Both the position numbers and the translations under genes were made by a program. Positions 44,886 through 54,798 of a stretch of DNA of 64,000 bases are shown piece by piece; position 1 is the first letter of the stretch, and every line of letters begins with the position of its first letter. Origin of the DNA: Micromonospora yangpuensis (GTDB lineage: Bacteria; Actinomycetota; Actinomycetes; Mycobacteriales; Micromonosporaceae); NCBI RefSeq assembly GCF_900091615.1, contig NZ_FMIA01000002.1, positions 5,518,001 to 5,582,000 of the forward strand. The letters run 5' to 3'. The notes beneath the pieces are model-generated. The model was not told the DNA's origin and did no database searches. It saw only the letters and a program-made list of their open reading frames with translations.

Positions 44886-47660
44886 ATGACCGATTCGGCA
44901 AGGGCGGCCCGCGGTGGCGTGCCCGAGCGTCCCACCCTGGACGGCATCGAGCAGCGCTGGGCCCAACGCTGGCAGGACGACGACACCTACGCCTTCGACC
45001 GGTCGGCGGTGGCCGGCCGCGCCAAGGCAGCGGTAGCCGGTCGCGCCGAGGCAACGGGCCCGGGGACAGCAGCCGGCCGCGCCGGGGCAACGGGGTCGGG
45101 GACAGCAGCCGGCCGCGCCGAGGCAACGGGCCCGGGGACGACAGCCGACCGGGGCGCGGCCGGCCGCAACGTCACCCCGGGTGGCGGCCGTGGCGCCGCT
45201 CCGGGCAGCGGCCGCAGTGCCCGGGACGACGTGTACGCCATCGACACGCCGCCGCCGACGGTCTCCGGTGAGCTGCACATGGGGCACGTCTTCTCGTACA
45301 CCCACACCGACATCGTGGCCCGGTTCCAGCGGATGCGCGGCAAGGCCGTGTTCTACCCGATGGGCTGGGACGACAACGGCCTGCCCACCGAGCGCCGGGT
45401 GCAGAACGTCTACGGGGTGCGCTGCGACCCGTCGCTGCCGTACGACCCGGAGTGGACCCCGCCGCAGGCCCCGGTCACCGAGGCGGCCCGCAAGGACCCG
45501 ACGCCGATCTCGCGGCGCAACTTCGTCGAGCTGTGCCAGACCCTGACCGCCGCCGACGAGCAGGTCTTCGAGGCGCTGTGGCGGCGGCTCGGGTTGTCGG
45601 TGGACTGGTCGCTGACGTACACCACGATCGGTGCCGCCGCCCGGGCCACCTCGCAGCGGGCGTTCCTGCGCAACCTGGCCCGAAACGAGGCGTACCAGGC
45701 GGAGGCGCCGACGTTGTGGGACGTGGGCTACGCCACCGCCGTCGCCCAGGCCGAGCTGGAGGACCGGGAGCGCCCCGGGGCGTACCACCGGCTTCGGTTC
45801 ACCGGGGCCGACGGGCGGGAGGTGCTGATCGACACCACCCGGCCGGAGCTGCTGCCGGCCTGCGTCGCGCTGGTCTGCCACCCGGACGACGAGCGGTACG
45901 CCGATCTGGTCGGCTCCTCGGTGCGTACCCCGGTGTTCGGGGTCGAGGTGCCGGTGCGCGCGCACCCGCTGGCGGACCCGGCCAAGGGCACCGGCATCGC
46001 GATGGTCTGCACCTTCGGTGACCTGACCGACGTGACCTGGTGGCGGGAGCTGGCGCTGGAGACCCGGGTGGTGATCGGCCGGGACGGCCGGCTGCTGGCC
46101 GAGCCGCCGGCCGGCGTGCCGGCGGGGCCGTACGCGGCGCTGGCCGGGCAGAGCGTCAACGCCGCCCGGCGGGCCGTGGTGGAGCTGCTGACCACGGCGG
46201 GTGACCTGGTCGGCGAGGTGCGTCCGATCACCCACCCGGTGAAGTTCTACGAGCGCGGCGACCGGCCGCTGGAGATCGTTTCGACCCGGCAGTGGTACCT
46301 GCGCAACGGTGGCCGCGACCCGCAGCTGCGGGCGGAACTGCTGGCCCGGGGTACGGAGCTGACCTGGGTGCCGGCGCACATGCGGCACCGCTACGAGCAC
46401 TGGGTGGGCGGCCTCACCGGTGACTGGCTGGTCAGCCGGCAGCGGTTCTTCGGCGTGCCGGTGCCGGTGTGGTACCGGCTCGACGACGCTGGCGAGCCGG
46501 ACCACTCCCAGCCTCTCACGCCTCCGGAGGTGATGTTGCCGGTTGACCCGTCCAGCGAACCCCCGCCCGGGTACGACGAGTCACAGCGCGGCCGGCCGGG
46601 CGGATTTGTGGGCGATCCGGACGTCCTGGACACCTGGGCCACCTCGTCGCTGACCCCGCAGATCGTCGGCGGCTGGGAGACCGACCCGGAACTGTTCGCC
46701 ATGGTCTTCCCGATGGACCTGCGCCCGCAGGGGCAGGAGATCATCCGGACCTGGCTCTTCTCCAGCGTGGTCCGCGCCCACCTGGAGCACGGGTTGCTGC
46801 CCTGGCGGGACACCGTGCTCTCCGGCTGGATCCTCGACCCGGACCGCAAGAAGATGTCCAAGTCCAAGGGGAACGTGGTCACCCCGATGGCGCTGCTGGA
46901 ACAGCACGGCTCCGACGCGGTGCGGTACTGGGCGGCCAACGGGCGGCCCGGCATGGACCTGGCCTTCGACCCCGCGCAGATCAAGGTCGGCCGGCGGCTG
47001 GCCACCAAGCTGCTCAACGCCTCGAAGTTCGCGCTCGGGCTGGGCGCGGCCGACGCGCTGCGCGCCCCGGTGACCGAGCCACTGGACACCGCGATGCTCG
47101 CCGAGCTGCGGAGCGTGGTCGGCGAGGCGACCGCCGCCCTCGACCGGTACGACCACACCGCCGCGTTGCAGGTCACCGAGGCGTTCTTCTGGCGGTTCTG
47201 CGACGACTACATCGAGTTGGTCAAGGAACGCGCCTACGGCACCGGGCCGGGGGCCGACTCGGCGCGGGCCGCGCTGGCCACCGCCCTCTCGGTGCAGCTG
47301 CGGCTCTTCGCCCCGGTGCTGCCGTACGTGACCGAGGAGGTCTGGTCCTGGTGGCGGTACGGCTCGGTGCACCGGGCCACCTGGCCGACCAGCTACGAGG
47401 TGGACCGGGCGATCACCGGCACCGGTGACCCGGCCCTGCTGCGGCTGGCCGCCGACGCGCTGAGCCAGGTCCGCCGGGCCAAGTCGGAACGGAAGCTGTC
47501 GATGAAGGCGGAGGTCCCGCTGGCCGAGGCGCTCGGGCCGGCCGCCCTGCTCGACCAGCTCACCCTGGTCGCCGACGACCTGCGCGCAGCCGGCCGGATC
47601 GGCAAACTCGACAGGCTGCCGGACCGCACCGACGAACTCGTCATCGCCTGCGCCTTCTGA
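44886..47660 (+). CDS. valS: Valyl-tRNA synthetase
   Basis: 924 aa class-I synthetase charging tRNA-Val. Signature [16 protein letters not shown] (HIGH-type at 131-134), editing-domain block [37 protein letters not shown], and [12 protein letters not shown]. No C-terminal coiled coil as in the E. coli enzyme, so it is the shorter archaea-like type. Unusual: residues 41-114 between DDTYAFDR and [12 protein letters not shown] are a low-complexity insertion of 14-residue repeats ([12 protein letters not shown]). Leaderless-looking promoter. The stop is followed by dispersed element F. Confidence 0.95.
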   Translation: MTDSARAARGGVPERPTLDGIEQRWAQRWQDDDTYAFDRSAVAGRAKAAVAGRAEATGPGTAAGRAGATGSGTAAGRAEATGPGTTADRGAAGRNVTPGGGRGAAPGSGRSARDDVYAIDTPPPTVSGELHMGHVFSYTHTDIVARFQRMRGKAVFYPMGWDDNGLPTERRVQNVYGVRCDPSLPYDPEWTPPQAPVTEAARKDPTPISRRNFVELCQTLTAADEQVFEALWRRLGLSVDWSLTYTTIGAAARATSQRAFLRNLARNEAYQAEAPTLWDVGYATAVAQAELEDRERPGAYHRLRFTGADGREVLIDTTRPELLPACVALVCHPDDERYADLVGSSVRTPVFGVEVPVRAHPLADPAKGTGIAMVCTFGDLTDVTWWRELALETRVVIGRDGRLLAEPPAGVPAGPYAALAGQSVNAARRAVVELLTTAGDLVGEVRPITHPVKFYERGDRPLEIVSTRQWYLRNGGRDPQLRAELLARGTELTWVPAHMRHRYEHWVGGLTGDWLVSRQRFFGVPVPVWYRLDDAGEPDHSQPLTPPEVMLPVDPSSEPPPGYDESQRGRPGGFVGDPDVLDTWATSSLTPQIVGGWETDPELFAMVFPMDLRPQGQEIIRTWLFSSVVRAHLEHGLLPWRDTVLSGWILDPDRKKMSKSKGNVVTPMALLEQHGSDAVRYWAANGRPGMDLAFDPAQIKVGRRLATKLLNASKFALGLGAADALRAPVTEPLDTAMLAELRSVVGEATAALDRYDHTAALQVTEAFFWRFCDDYIELVKERAYGTGPGADSARAALATALSVQLRLFAPVLPYVTEEVWSWWRYGSVHRATWPTSYEVDRAITGTGDPALLRLAADALSQVRRAKSERKLSMKAEVPLAEALGPAALLDQLTLVADDLRAAGRIGKLDRLPDRTDELVIACAF
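45006..45227 (+). repeat. In-frame ~42-bp repeat insertion within valS
   Basis: Encodes [20 protein letters not shown] then [20 protein letters not shown]; three to four degenerate copies in an essential gene, at the N-terminal linker before the catalytic domain. Confidence 0.85.
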
Positions 47661-47666
47661 CCTCCG

Positions 47667-47750
47667 TGAAAGGAAGGGCCCCTTGTTAACGCTTTCGGTA
47701 GAGAGGGTCACCCCGCTCACCGCAGCCCGTTAACAAGGGGCCCTTCCTTG
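47667..47750. repeat. Dispersed element, copy F, plus an inverted half unit
   Basis: AAAGGAAGGGCCCCTTG TTAACGCT, TTCGGTAGAG, AGGGTCACCCCGCTCAC, and then, after 9 nt, the mirror unit GTTAACAAGGGGCCCTTCCTT. Outer units form a 21-bp perfect inverted repeat between the convergent valS and ABC operon: a possible two-way terminator. Confidence 0.9.
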
Positions 47751-47764
47751 CAGAGGGGGCGGGG

Positions 47765-48475
47765 TCAGCTGGTTTCGCCGGCGACGCTGAAGGAGCGCAG
47801 CCGGTCCACCGCCAGCACCGTGAAGCCCACGCTGACCAGGGCGGTCATCACCGCCGCCACCGGTACGGAGACGGTGGTGGAGAGCAGTTCGGTGGGGGCC
47901 AGCCGGTCGGCCAGGGCGATCACCCAGTGCTGCACCGAGAGCACCCGGGTGCCGGTGACCATGCTGCCGAGCAGCCCCTCCCAGATCAGCACGTAGACCA
48001 GGCCGAGCAGCACCGGCCGGCGGGTGACCAGGCTCAACGCCAGGAACAACGCCGAGTACGCCAGCGCGCCGAGCGCCGCCGCGGCGACCAGCCCCAGGCC
48101 GAGGCGTACCGAGTGGGCGAGCACCCCCGCGACGTAGAGCGGCACGGCGACGGTGGCCGCGCTGACCCCGGTGGCCACCGCCAGCTTCGGCAGCACGATC
48201 TGCCAGCGGGGCAGCGGCTTGGTGAGGATGTGCACCACCGTGCCGTCGTCGATCTCGGCGCCGAGCACGCCGGTGCCGACGATCAGGGCGACCACCGGCA
48301 GCACCACGGCCAGGCCGAGGCCGACCAGCACCGGCGGACCCCACTGGCCCGGGTCCACCTTGAGCACCCGGGAGATGATGGCGAGCGTCACCACCAGCAG
48401 GGGCAGGGGCAACAGCAGCAGGAAACGACGCCGGCCGAACAGCCCGCGTACGGTGATCCAGGAAACGGTCGACAC
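47765..48475 (-). CDS. ABC-2 type export permease
   Basis: 236 aa, six hydrophobic segments; the cytosolic loop DDGTVVHILTKPLPRWQIVL is typical of ABC-2 permeases. Last gene of a four-gene export operon (51234 to 47765). GTG 48475; 5-nt gap to the ATPase gene. Substrate unknown. Confidence 0.87.
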   Translation of the reverse strand: MSTVSWITVRGLFGRRRFLLLLPLPLLVVTLAIISRVLKVDPGQWGPPVLVGLGLAVVLPVVALIVGTGVLGAEIDDGTVVHILTKPLPRWQIVLPKLAVATGVSAATVAVPLYVAGVLAHSVRLGLGLVAAAALGALAYSALFLALSLVTRRPVLLGLVYVLIWEGLLGSMVTGTRVLSVQHWVIALADRLAPTELLSTTVSVPVAAVMTALVSVGFTVLAVDRLRSFSVAGETS

Positions 48476-48480
48476 GACTC

Positions 48481-49449
48481 TCAGGCCTCCACCAGGTAGG
48501 AGAAGACGCTCTCCAGGGACTCGTCCTCGGGCAGCAACGCCCGGACCCGGACCCCCCGGTCCAGGGCGATCTTCGGCAGTACGCGGGTGAACGCGCCGTA
48601 GTCGCCGGCCCGCACGGTCAGTCCGGTACGGTCCAGCTCGACGCCGGTGACCGACGGCTCGGCCATCAACGCCACGGCCAGCGCCCGGTCGTCGGTGGAG
48701 CGGATGACGAAGACGTGCGGACGGTTGGTCATCAGCCGGCGGATGGTCCGGAAGTCCCCGGAGGCGGCCAGCCGGCCGGCGACCATCACCTGCACCGTGC
48801 CGGAGACCTGCTCGACCTCCTCCAGGATGTGCGAGCTGAACAGGATCGTCCGGCCGGCGTCACCGAGGCGGTGCAGCAGCTGCATCATGTGCAGGCGCTG
48901 CCGGGGGTCCATCCCGTTGAACGGCTCGTCCAGCAGCAGCACCTGCGGGTCGTGTACCAACGCGGCGGCGACCCGGGCCCGTTGCCGCATGCCCTTGGAG
49001 TACGTGCCGATCCGCCGGTCCTGCGCGCCGGCCAGCTCGACCAGGTCGATCGCCCGTCGGGCGGCGGCGGCCGGATCGGGCAGCCCGTGCAGCTTGGCGC
49101 TGGCCAGCACGAACTCGGACGCGGTGAGGAAGGTGTGCACCGCCTCCCGTTCGCTGACCAGCCCGAGCCGCCGGTAGACCTCCGGGTTGCGCCAGGTAGG
49201 CGCCCCGTCGAGGGTCAACGTGCCGCGCGACGGGGCGAGGAAGCCGGCCATCATGTGCAGCAGGGTGGTCTTGCCCGCCCCGTTGGGGCCGAGCAGTCCG
49301 GTCACCCCCGGCCCGAGGCTCATCGTGACGTCGTTGACGGCGACCACGTTGCCGTACCAGCGGGAGACCCCGGCGAGGTCCAGGGTGCTCACCCTGGTCG
49401 CCGGTGGGGCCTCGGCGCTGGTCGTCCCGACCGCGCTGGTCGTGCTCAT
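48481..49449 (-). CDS. ABC transporter ATP-binding protein
   Basis: 322 aa. Walker A GPNGAGKTTLL, signature YSKGMRQR, Walker B VLLLDEPFNGMDP, H-loop SSHIL. C-terminal 90 residues form a variable tail common in ABC-2 export ATPases. Overlaps the adjacent permease start by 4 nt (ATGA). Confidence 0.93.
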   Translation of the reverse strand: MSTTSAVGTTSAEAPPATRVSTLDLAGVSRWYGNVVAVNDVTMSLGPGVTGLLGPNGAGKTTLLHMMAGFLAPSRGTLTLDGAPTWRNPEVYRRLGLVSEREAVHTFLTASEFVLASAKLHGLPDPAAAARRAIDLVELAGAQDRRIGTYSKGMRQRARVAAALVHDPQVLLLDEPFNGMDPRQRLHMMQLLHRLGDAGRTILFSSHILEEVEQVSGTVQVMVAGRLAASGDFRTIRRLMTNRPHVFVIRSTDDRALAVALMAEPSVTGVELDRTGLTVRAGDYGAFTRVLPKIALDRGVRVRALLPEDESLESVFSYLVEA

Positions 49450-50327
49450 CGGCTGGCCACCTTCCGGTATCGCGTCAGGAGCAGGGCGACGGCGGCGGCC
49501 ACCAGCGCGACCGCGGCGACGGCGTAGACCGGGCCGAAGTCGCCGATCGGCGGGCCGCCCTGCCCCGGCGGGAAGAGCAGGTCGCCCAGGGCCCAGGCAC
49601 CGGTTCCGGAGACCAGGGTCGACGGCGAGGCGAGCAGGGCCAACTCGTTCACCGTCTGCGACGGCATGATCGACAGGATGCCGACGACCGGGGTGGTCAT
49701 CAGGAAGACCGCCACGATCCCACCGGCGGCGAAGGCCCGCTTGCTGGTCAGCGAGGCCACCAGCAGCCCGATCGAGGCGAACACCGCCGCCCAGAGCCCG
49801 GCGTAGAGCAGGCCGGGCAGCAGGTCGAGCAGCTCGTTCCAGACCCCGCGCATCCCCTCGCCGGTGGTGAAGGCCGCGCCGAGGAACATCAGCAGCTGCG
49901 GCCCGCCGAGCAACAGCCAGAGCGCGGTGGCCAGGGCCAGCAGCTTCGCCAGCGCGTAGTCCGAGCGGGGAAGTGGGCGGGAGAAGTACAGCGGCAGCAC
50001 GCCGCTGCCCAGGTCGCGGGAGACCAGCTCGGGGGCGACCACCGCCACGAAGAAGATGACCAGCCAGCTCATCGAGTCGGCGAACTGCGCGTAGGTCATC
50101 ACCACCTCGCCGAGCTGGGACCGGATCGCGGTGAGCCCGGCGGCGACGACCGTCACCGCCCCGACCACCAGCCAGGGGAAGATCTTGGCCTTGGCGCTGC
50201 GGCCCAGCCCGAACGCCGTACGCAGGCCGTGCAGGTAGAGCGCGCCGAAGACGTGCCGGCGACCCAGTCGGGGGCCGGTGTACCGCTGGTAGCCGATGTC
50301 GTGGATGACGCCGGTCGGCTCAGACAT
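49446..50327 (-). CDS. ABC-2 type export permease
   Basis: 293 aa with an N-terminal YTGPRLGRRHVF segment and six membrane helices; MVTYAQFADSMSWLVIFFVAVV-like core. Overlaps the upstream ATPase gene by 8 nt and the downstream one by 4. Paired with the ATPase at 50320 by order. Confidence 0.87.
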   Translation of the reverse strand: MSEPTGVIHDIGYQRYTGPRLGRRHVFGALYLHGLRTAFGLGRSAKAKIFPWLVVGAVTVVAAGLTAIRSQLGEVVMTYAQFADSMSWLVIFFVAVVAPELVSRDLGSGVLPLYFSRPLPRSDYALAKLLALATALWLLLGGPQLLMFLGAAFTTGEGMRGVWNELLDLLPGLLYAGLWAAVFASIGLLVASLTSKRAFAAGGIVAVFLMTTPVVGILSIMPSQTVNELALLASPSTLVSGTGAWALGDLLFPPGQGGPPIGDFGPVYAVAAVALVAAAVALLLTRYRKVASR

Positions 50328-51234
50328 GGCTGGGCTCCCTCGGGGCGAACAGCTCGGCCACCCGGTGCCGGCGCTGGTCCAGCCGGTGCAGTGGCAGGTC
50401 CAGCTCGGCGACCGTGCCGAGGATGAGGTCGTAGGTGCGCTCGTCGGTGAGCGGGACCAGCAGCATCCGGCCGTCCCGGGTCACCGTCAGGTCGAGTTCG
50501 GCCAGGCGGGCGGCCAGGTTCTCGGTGCCCTCGCTGACCTCGACCGCGAGCACGTCGGTGGCCGAGGTCATCGCGGTGATGTGATCGGCGCGCAGCAGCC
50601 GACCGCCGTCGATGGCGATCAGCGTGTCGCAGATCCGTTCCACCTCACCCAGCAGGTGCGAGCAGACCAGCACCGAGATGCCGAACTCGGTGCCGATCCG
50701 GTGGATCAGGGCGAGCATGGCGTCCCGGCCGGCCGGGTCGAGGCCGTTGGTCGGCTCGTCGAGCAGCAGCAGGTCCGGGTCGTGCACCAGGGCCTGGGCG
50801 AGCTTGACCCGCTGTTTCATGCCGGTGGAGTAGCCGCCGACCGGGCGGTACCGCTCCTCGTAGAGGCCGACGTGGCGCAGCGCCTCGGAGGCCCGTTCCC
50901 GGGCGACCGTGCGCGGCAGGCCGCTGATCCGGCCGAGGTGGGTGACCAGCTCGGCGGCGGTGAGGTCCGGCGGCAGGGCGTCGTGCTCGGGCATGTAGCC
51001 GACCCGGGCCCGTACCGCGGCCGGGTCGGTGGTCGGGTCGCGGCCCAGCACCCGGACCTGCCCGCTGGTGGGTTCGAGCAGGCCGAGCAGGATCTTGATC
51101 AGGGTGGACTTGCCGGCGCCGTTGGCGCCGACCAGGCCGATGATCCCCGGCTCGACCGCGACGGTCAGGTCGGCCAACGCGGTGACCCGGCCCCCGTACG
51201 TCTTGGTCAGCGACTCGGTCGCGATCAGTGTCAC
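50320..51234 (-). CDS. ABC transporter ATP-binding protein
   Basis: 304 aa; Walker A GANGAGKSTLIKILLG, signature YSTGMKQRVKLAQ, Walker B LLLLDEPTNGLDP, H-loop CSHLL. GTG 51234 fits the family start (TLIATESLTKTYG); the longer frame upstream enters the divergent gene's leader. First gene of the four-gene ABC-2 operon, which carries two ATPases and two permeases that may form one or two exporters. Confidence 0.92.
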   Translation of the reverse strand: MTLIATESLTKTYGGRVTALADLTVAVEPGIIGLVGANGAGKSTLIKILLGLLEPTSGQVRVLGRDPTTDPAAVRARVGYMPEHDALPPDLTAAELVTHLGRISGLPRTVARERASEALRHVGLYEERYRPVGGYSTGMKQRVKLAQALVHDPDLLLLDEPTNGLDPAGRDAMLALIHRIGTEFGISVLVCSHLLGEVERICDTLIAIDGGRLLRADHITAMTSATDVLAVEVSEGTENLAARLAELDLTVTRDGRMLLVPLTDERTYDLILGTVAELDLPLHRLDQRRHRVAELFAPREPSHV

Positions 51235-51469
51235 GCCGCTCAGCCTAGGAAGTCGATGCCTTGGTCGGTATCGGGAACACGATCGGGGATGCCCCTGATT
51301 CTTCCAGGGGTACCGGCCCCGGGGGACGATTCCGCCCGGCCGCACGTCGGGCGGTGCCGGTGACCTGCCAGGATCACCCAGGTCGGCCACGCACGGGTCG
51401 GCCGGGCGATGCTGCTCTCGACCGATCGCCGGTCGGCTGAGAAACTGTGTGCCGGTCAGGGAGTGAGGG

Positions 51470-53005
51470 GTGCGGATGAGCAACGGGTGGGTGCTGCCCG
51501 ACGAGGTGCTTCGGGACGCGCCGGCGTACACGCCGCGTCCGGGGGAGCTGGCGGACCTGGAGTTGTTGCTCACCGGGGCCTACGCACCGCTGACCGGCTT
51601 CATGACCCGGGCCGACCTGGTCTCGTTGAGCCGCCGGGGCCGGCTCGCCGACGGCACGTCGTGGCCGGTGCCGGTGACGTTGCAGATCCCGGCGGCGCTC
51701 GCCGCGGGGCTGGACGGCGTCGACCCGGCGCACCGCGCACTGGTGCTCACCGACGCCGAGGGCGCGCCGGTCGCGGCGCTGGACGTCACCGACGTCTGGA
51801 CGGTACGCGACCAGGTGGCCGGCGTCGGCGGCACCGTGCGTCGGCTCGGCGACGGCGGCAGCGGCCCGTTCCAGCGGCTGCGCCGCAACCCCGAGGAGGT
51901 ACGCGGACTGCTGCCCCCGGGCCGGGTGCTGGGGGTGGTCGCCGACCGGCCGCTGCACCGGCCCCAGTTGGCCCAGATCGCCCACGCCGCGCGGACCCTC
52001 GGCGCGCACCTGCTGGTGCTGATCCCGGTCAACGAGCAGCTCACCGGCGGTCTGCCCCCGGAGGCGCTGGTGCGCAGCATCTTCGCCGCCCGGGACCGGA
52101 TGCCCCCGGCGACGCTGATCGCGGTGCCGCTGGCCCGCCGCCGCGACGAGATCAGCGACGCCCTGCTGCGGGCCCGGGTGGCCGCCGCGTACGGCGTCAC
52201 CCACCTGCTCTCCACCGGCGAGTCGCTCTCCGGCGCCGGACTGCGGGTGCTGGTGCCCCGGGAGCTGGCCTACGACAACCGGGACGGCCAGTGGCGGTGG
52301 CGCGACGACATCCCGCCCCGCAACCGTCGACTGGCGTTGAGCCAGCAGGAGATCGACGACCTGCTGGACCGGGGTTTCCCGCTACCGGAATGGCACACCC
52401 CGCCGGCGGTGGCCAAGGAGCTGGTCCGGGCCCGCCCGCCGCGCCGGCACCGGGGGCTGGTGGTCTTCTTCACCGGCTTCTCCGGCTCCGGCAAGTCCAC
52501 GATCGCCCGGGGCCTGGCCGATGCGCTGCGCGAGCAGGGCGACCGGACGGTGACCCTGCTGGACGGGGACGTGGTGCGCCGGGAACTGTCCGCCGGGCTG
52601 ACCTTCAGCAAGGCCGACCGGGATCTCAACGTACGCCGGATCGGCTGGGTGGCCGCGGAGATCGCCCGGCACCGGGGGGTGGCGATCTGCTGCCCGATCG
52701 CCCCTTACGAGCAGGCTCGCGCCACCGCCCGGGAGATGGCCCTGACCGCCGGCGCGGGTTTCCTGTTGATCCACGTCGCCACCCCGCTGGAGGTCTGCGA
52801 GCAACGCGACCGCAAGGGTCTGTACGCCCGGGCCCGGGCCGGTCTGCTCACCGGGATGACCGGCATCGACGACCCGTACGAGCCGCCGACCGACGCCGAA
52901 CTGGTCCTCGACACCTCCAACGGGACGGTGGAGGACGCGGTGCAGGCGGTCATGCACCTGCTGACCGAGACCGGTTGGGTGGAGCCCCGCCTGCAACCGG
53001 CCTGA
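51470..53005 (+). CDS. APS kinase with degenerate ATP-sulfurylase-like N-terminal domain
   Basis: 511 aa. Residues 330-500 are a full adenylylsulfate kinase: P-loop FTGFSGSGKSTIARG (336-343), DGDVVRREL, FSKADRDLNVRRIGWVA and KGLYARARAG. Residues 1-320 look like a PUA-like and sulfurylase fold, but the ATP-sulfurylase motifs QxRNPxH, HPxxG and GRDHxG read as DRPLHR, IPVNEQ and STGESLSG, so the domain is probably inactive. Makes PAPS from APS for sulfation or assimilation. Start GTG 51470 or ATG 51476, both with GGGAG/GAGGGG nearby. Next gene galT follows after 29 bp. Confidence 0.85.
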   Translation: MRMSNGWVLPDEVLRDAPAYTPRPGELADLELLLTGAYAPLTGFMTRADLVSLSRRGRLADGTSWPVPVTLQIPAALAAGLDGVDPAHRALVLTDAEGAPVAALDVTDVWTVRDQVAGVGGTVRRLGDGGSGPFQRLRRNPEEVRGLLPPGRVLGVVADRPLHRPQLAQIAHAARTLGAHLLVLIPVNEQLTGGLPPEALVRSIFAARDRMPPATLIAVPLARRRDEISDALLRARVAAAYGVTHLLSTGESLSGAGLRVLVPRELAYDNRDGQWRWRDDIPPRNRRLALSQQEIDDLLDRGFPLPEWHTPPAVAKELVRARPPRRHRGLVVFFTGFSGSGKSTIARGLADALREQGDRTVTLLDGDVVRRELSAGLTFSKADRDLNVRRIGWVAAEIARHRGVAICCPIAPYEQARATAREMALTAGAGFLLIHVATPLEVCEQRDRKGLYARARAGLLTGMTGIDDPYEPPTDAELVLDTSNGTVEDAVQAVMHLLTETGWVEPRLQPA

Positions 53006-53034
53006 TCCCCGACCACGACGCAAGGGACAACTGA

Positions 53035-54108
53035 GTGAGGCGTACGAGCATCGAACTGGCCGATGGCCGGGAGCTGATCTACTTCGACGAGCGGGACGAC
53101 GCGGTCCGGGACCAGCCGGACCGGCGGGAGCTGCCCGCTGTCCCGCCCGCCGCCCAACTCCGCCACGACCCGCTGACCGACGAGTGGGTGGCCATCGCCG
53201 CACACCGACAGAGCCGCACCTTCCTACCCCCGGCCGACCAGTGTCCGCTCTGCCCCTCCACGCCCGAGCGGCTCAGCGAGATCCCGGCACCGGCGTACGA
53301 CGTGGCGGTCTTCGAGAACCGCTTCCCGGCCTTCGGTCAGCGGGTGGCCGACGAGCCCGCCGAGATCACCGCGTTCACCCCGGTCCGGCCGGGTCGGGGG
53401 CGGTGCGAGGTGGTCTGCTTCACCGACGACCACCAGATGTCCTTCGCCGAGTTGTCACCGGGACGGGTCCGGACCGTCCTGGACGCCCTCGCCGACCGGA
53501 CCACCGTCCTGGGTGCGCTGCCCGGGGTGGAGCAGGTGTTCTGCTTCGAGAACCGGGGGGTGGAGATCGGCGTCACCCTGCACCACCCGCACGGGCAGAT
53601 CTACGGCTACCCGTTCCTGCCGCCGCGTACCCGGTCCCTGCTGGCCGCCGCGCGTCGGCACGCCGAGCGCACCGGTGGCGGCAACCTCTACGCCGACGTG
53701 CTCGCCGCGGAACGCGCCGCCGGCGACCGGGTGGTCGCCGCCAACGACCACTGGACCGCGTACGTCCCGGCGGCGGCCCGGTGGCCGTTCGAGGTGCACG
53801 TCGCGCCGCACCGGGCGGTACCGGACCTACCGGCGCTGAGCGACGCCGAGCGGGACGCCTTCGGGCCGCTCTACCTGGAGCTGCTGGGCCGCCTCGACCG
53901 GCTCTTCGACCGGCCCATGCCGTACATCTCGGCCTGGCACCAGGCTCCCGTACACGAGGGGCGGGAGCTGGCGCACCTGCACCTGCAGCTGTTCAGCAAC
54001 CGGCGGGCGGCGGACAAACTCAAGTACCTGGCCGGCTCCGAGTCGGCGATGGGCGTCTTCCTCAACGACATCACCCCCGAACAAGCCGCCACCCTCCTCC
54101 GCGGGTAA
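53035..54108 (+). CDS. galT: Galactose-1-phosphate uridylyltransferase
   Basis: 357 aa. Exchanges UDP between UDP-glucose and galactose-1-phosphate (Leloir pathway). HHPHGQIYGYPF holds the nucleophile His186 of the HPH-x-Q motif; CPLCPS supplies zinc ligands. GTG 53035 with AAGGGA 7 nt upstream. Adjacent to the APS kinase-like gene, an arrangement whose meaning is unclear (no galK or galE here). The stop TAA (54106-54108) is formed by dispersed element G. Confidence 0.94.
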   Translation: MRRTSIELADGRELIYFDERDDAVRDQPDRRELPAVPPAAQLRHDPLTDEWVAIAAHRQSRTFLPPADQCPLCPSTPERLSEIPAPAYDVAVFENRFPAFGQRVADEPAEITAFTPVRPGRGRCEVVCFTDDHQMSFAELSPGRVRTVLDALADRTTVLGALPGVEQVFCFENRGVEIGVTLHHPHGQIYGYPFLPPRTRSLLAAARRHAERTGGGNLYADVLAAERAAGDRVVAANDHWTAYVPAAARWPFEVHVAPHRAVPDLPALSDAERDAFGPLYLELLGRLDRLFDRPMPYISAWHQAPVHEGRELAHLHLQLFSNRRAADKLKYLAGSESAMGVFLNDITPEQAATLLRG

Positions 54109-54158
54109 GGAAGGGCCCCCTGTTAACGCATACGGTCGAGAAGGGTCCCCTTCTCACC
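54105..54158 (+). repeat. Dispersed ~50-bp element, copy G
   Basis: GTAAGGAAGGGCCCCC TGTTAACGCA, TACGGTCGAG, AAGGGTCCCCTTCTCACC. Supplies the galT stop codon and is followed directly by tandem repeats. Confidence 0.93.
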
Positions 54159-54746
54159 GCAGCGGCCACCGCCAGCGGCCACCGCAGCGGCCACCGCGGC
54201 CGCCAGCGGCCACCACGGCCAGCGTCACGGGCGGGCAGGGGCGCACGGGCGGACACGGGCGGACAGGGGCCGCACGGGCGGGGGGCAGGCCGGGAACAGG
54301 GCGCGGGGGGCCCGGGACAGGGCCCCCCGCAGGGAAGGGACGGCTGGCTGTACTCGACAGCCGGGAAGGCTGGCTGTCCGGCACGCACGCCGTGCGGCGA
54401 CCGCGGTCAACCTTCCTGGACGCGACTGGCATCACGTCCATCCCGCTCAACGACCTACCGCCAGCACGGTGACGCCGGCGGCATCCCGCCGACATCGTCC
54501 GCCAGCGCATCGGCCCGACCCGCAGAAGCGTCGACCGCGTCCGCCGGAACGGCGACCAGCCTGCCGGAGGCCGGCCGACCGTCACACCCAGAGGCCGGCC
54601 GACCGTCACACCCAGAGGCCGGCTGACCGTCACGCCCAGAGGCCGGCTGACCGTCACGTCCGGGGGCCGGCTGAGGTTGCCGGAGCCGGCCATCGGCACG
54701 ACGCCCCCGCCCCGCGCGCCGTCACCATCGGACCCCGCGACGAACA
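54159..54746 (+). other. Gene-free stretch with three kinds of tandem repeat
   Basis: 54159-54215: GCAGCGGCCACC copies. 54225-54300: GGGCGGACAC/GGGCGCACG copies. 54577-54672: four copies of a 24-bp unit beginning GACCGTCACACCCAGAGGCC. Between 54345 and 54470 one frame reads LAVLDSREGWLSGTHAVRRP then STFLDATGITSIPLNDL before a stop, which may be the tail of a decayed gene; too little to name. Otherwise no ORF has protein-like composition. Confidence 0.6.
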
Positions 54747-54777
54747 GGAGCCCGCCGGCAGCGTGCCGACGGGCTCC
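54747..54777 (-). terminator. Hairpin terminator of icd
   Basis: GGAGCCCGCCGGCA, loop GCG, TGCCGACGGGCTCC: 14 bp with one mismatch, 21 nt past the icd stop on the minus strand, with T-rich TGTTCGT after it. Confidence 0.75.
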
Positions 54778-54798
54778 GGGAACGAGCGGTACGGGAGA

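Noticed and set aside
54159..54746. A protein gene in the 690-bp gap before icd
   Set aside because: All frames are dominated by three tandem-repeat types; one 40-residue protein-like stretch has no start and no recognisable family.
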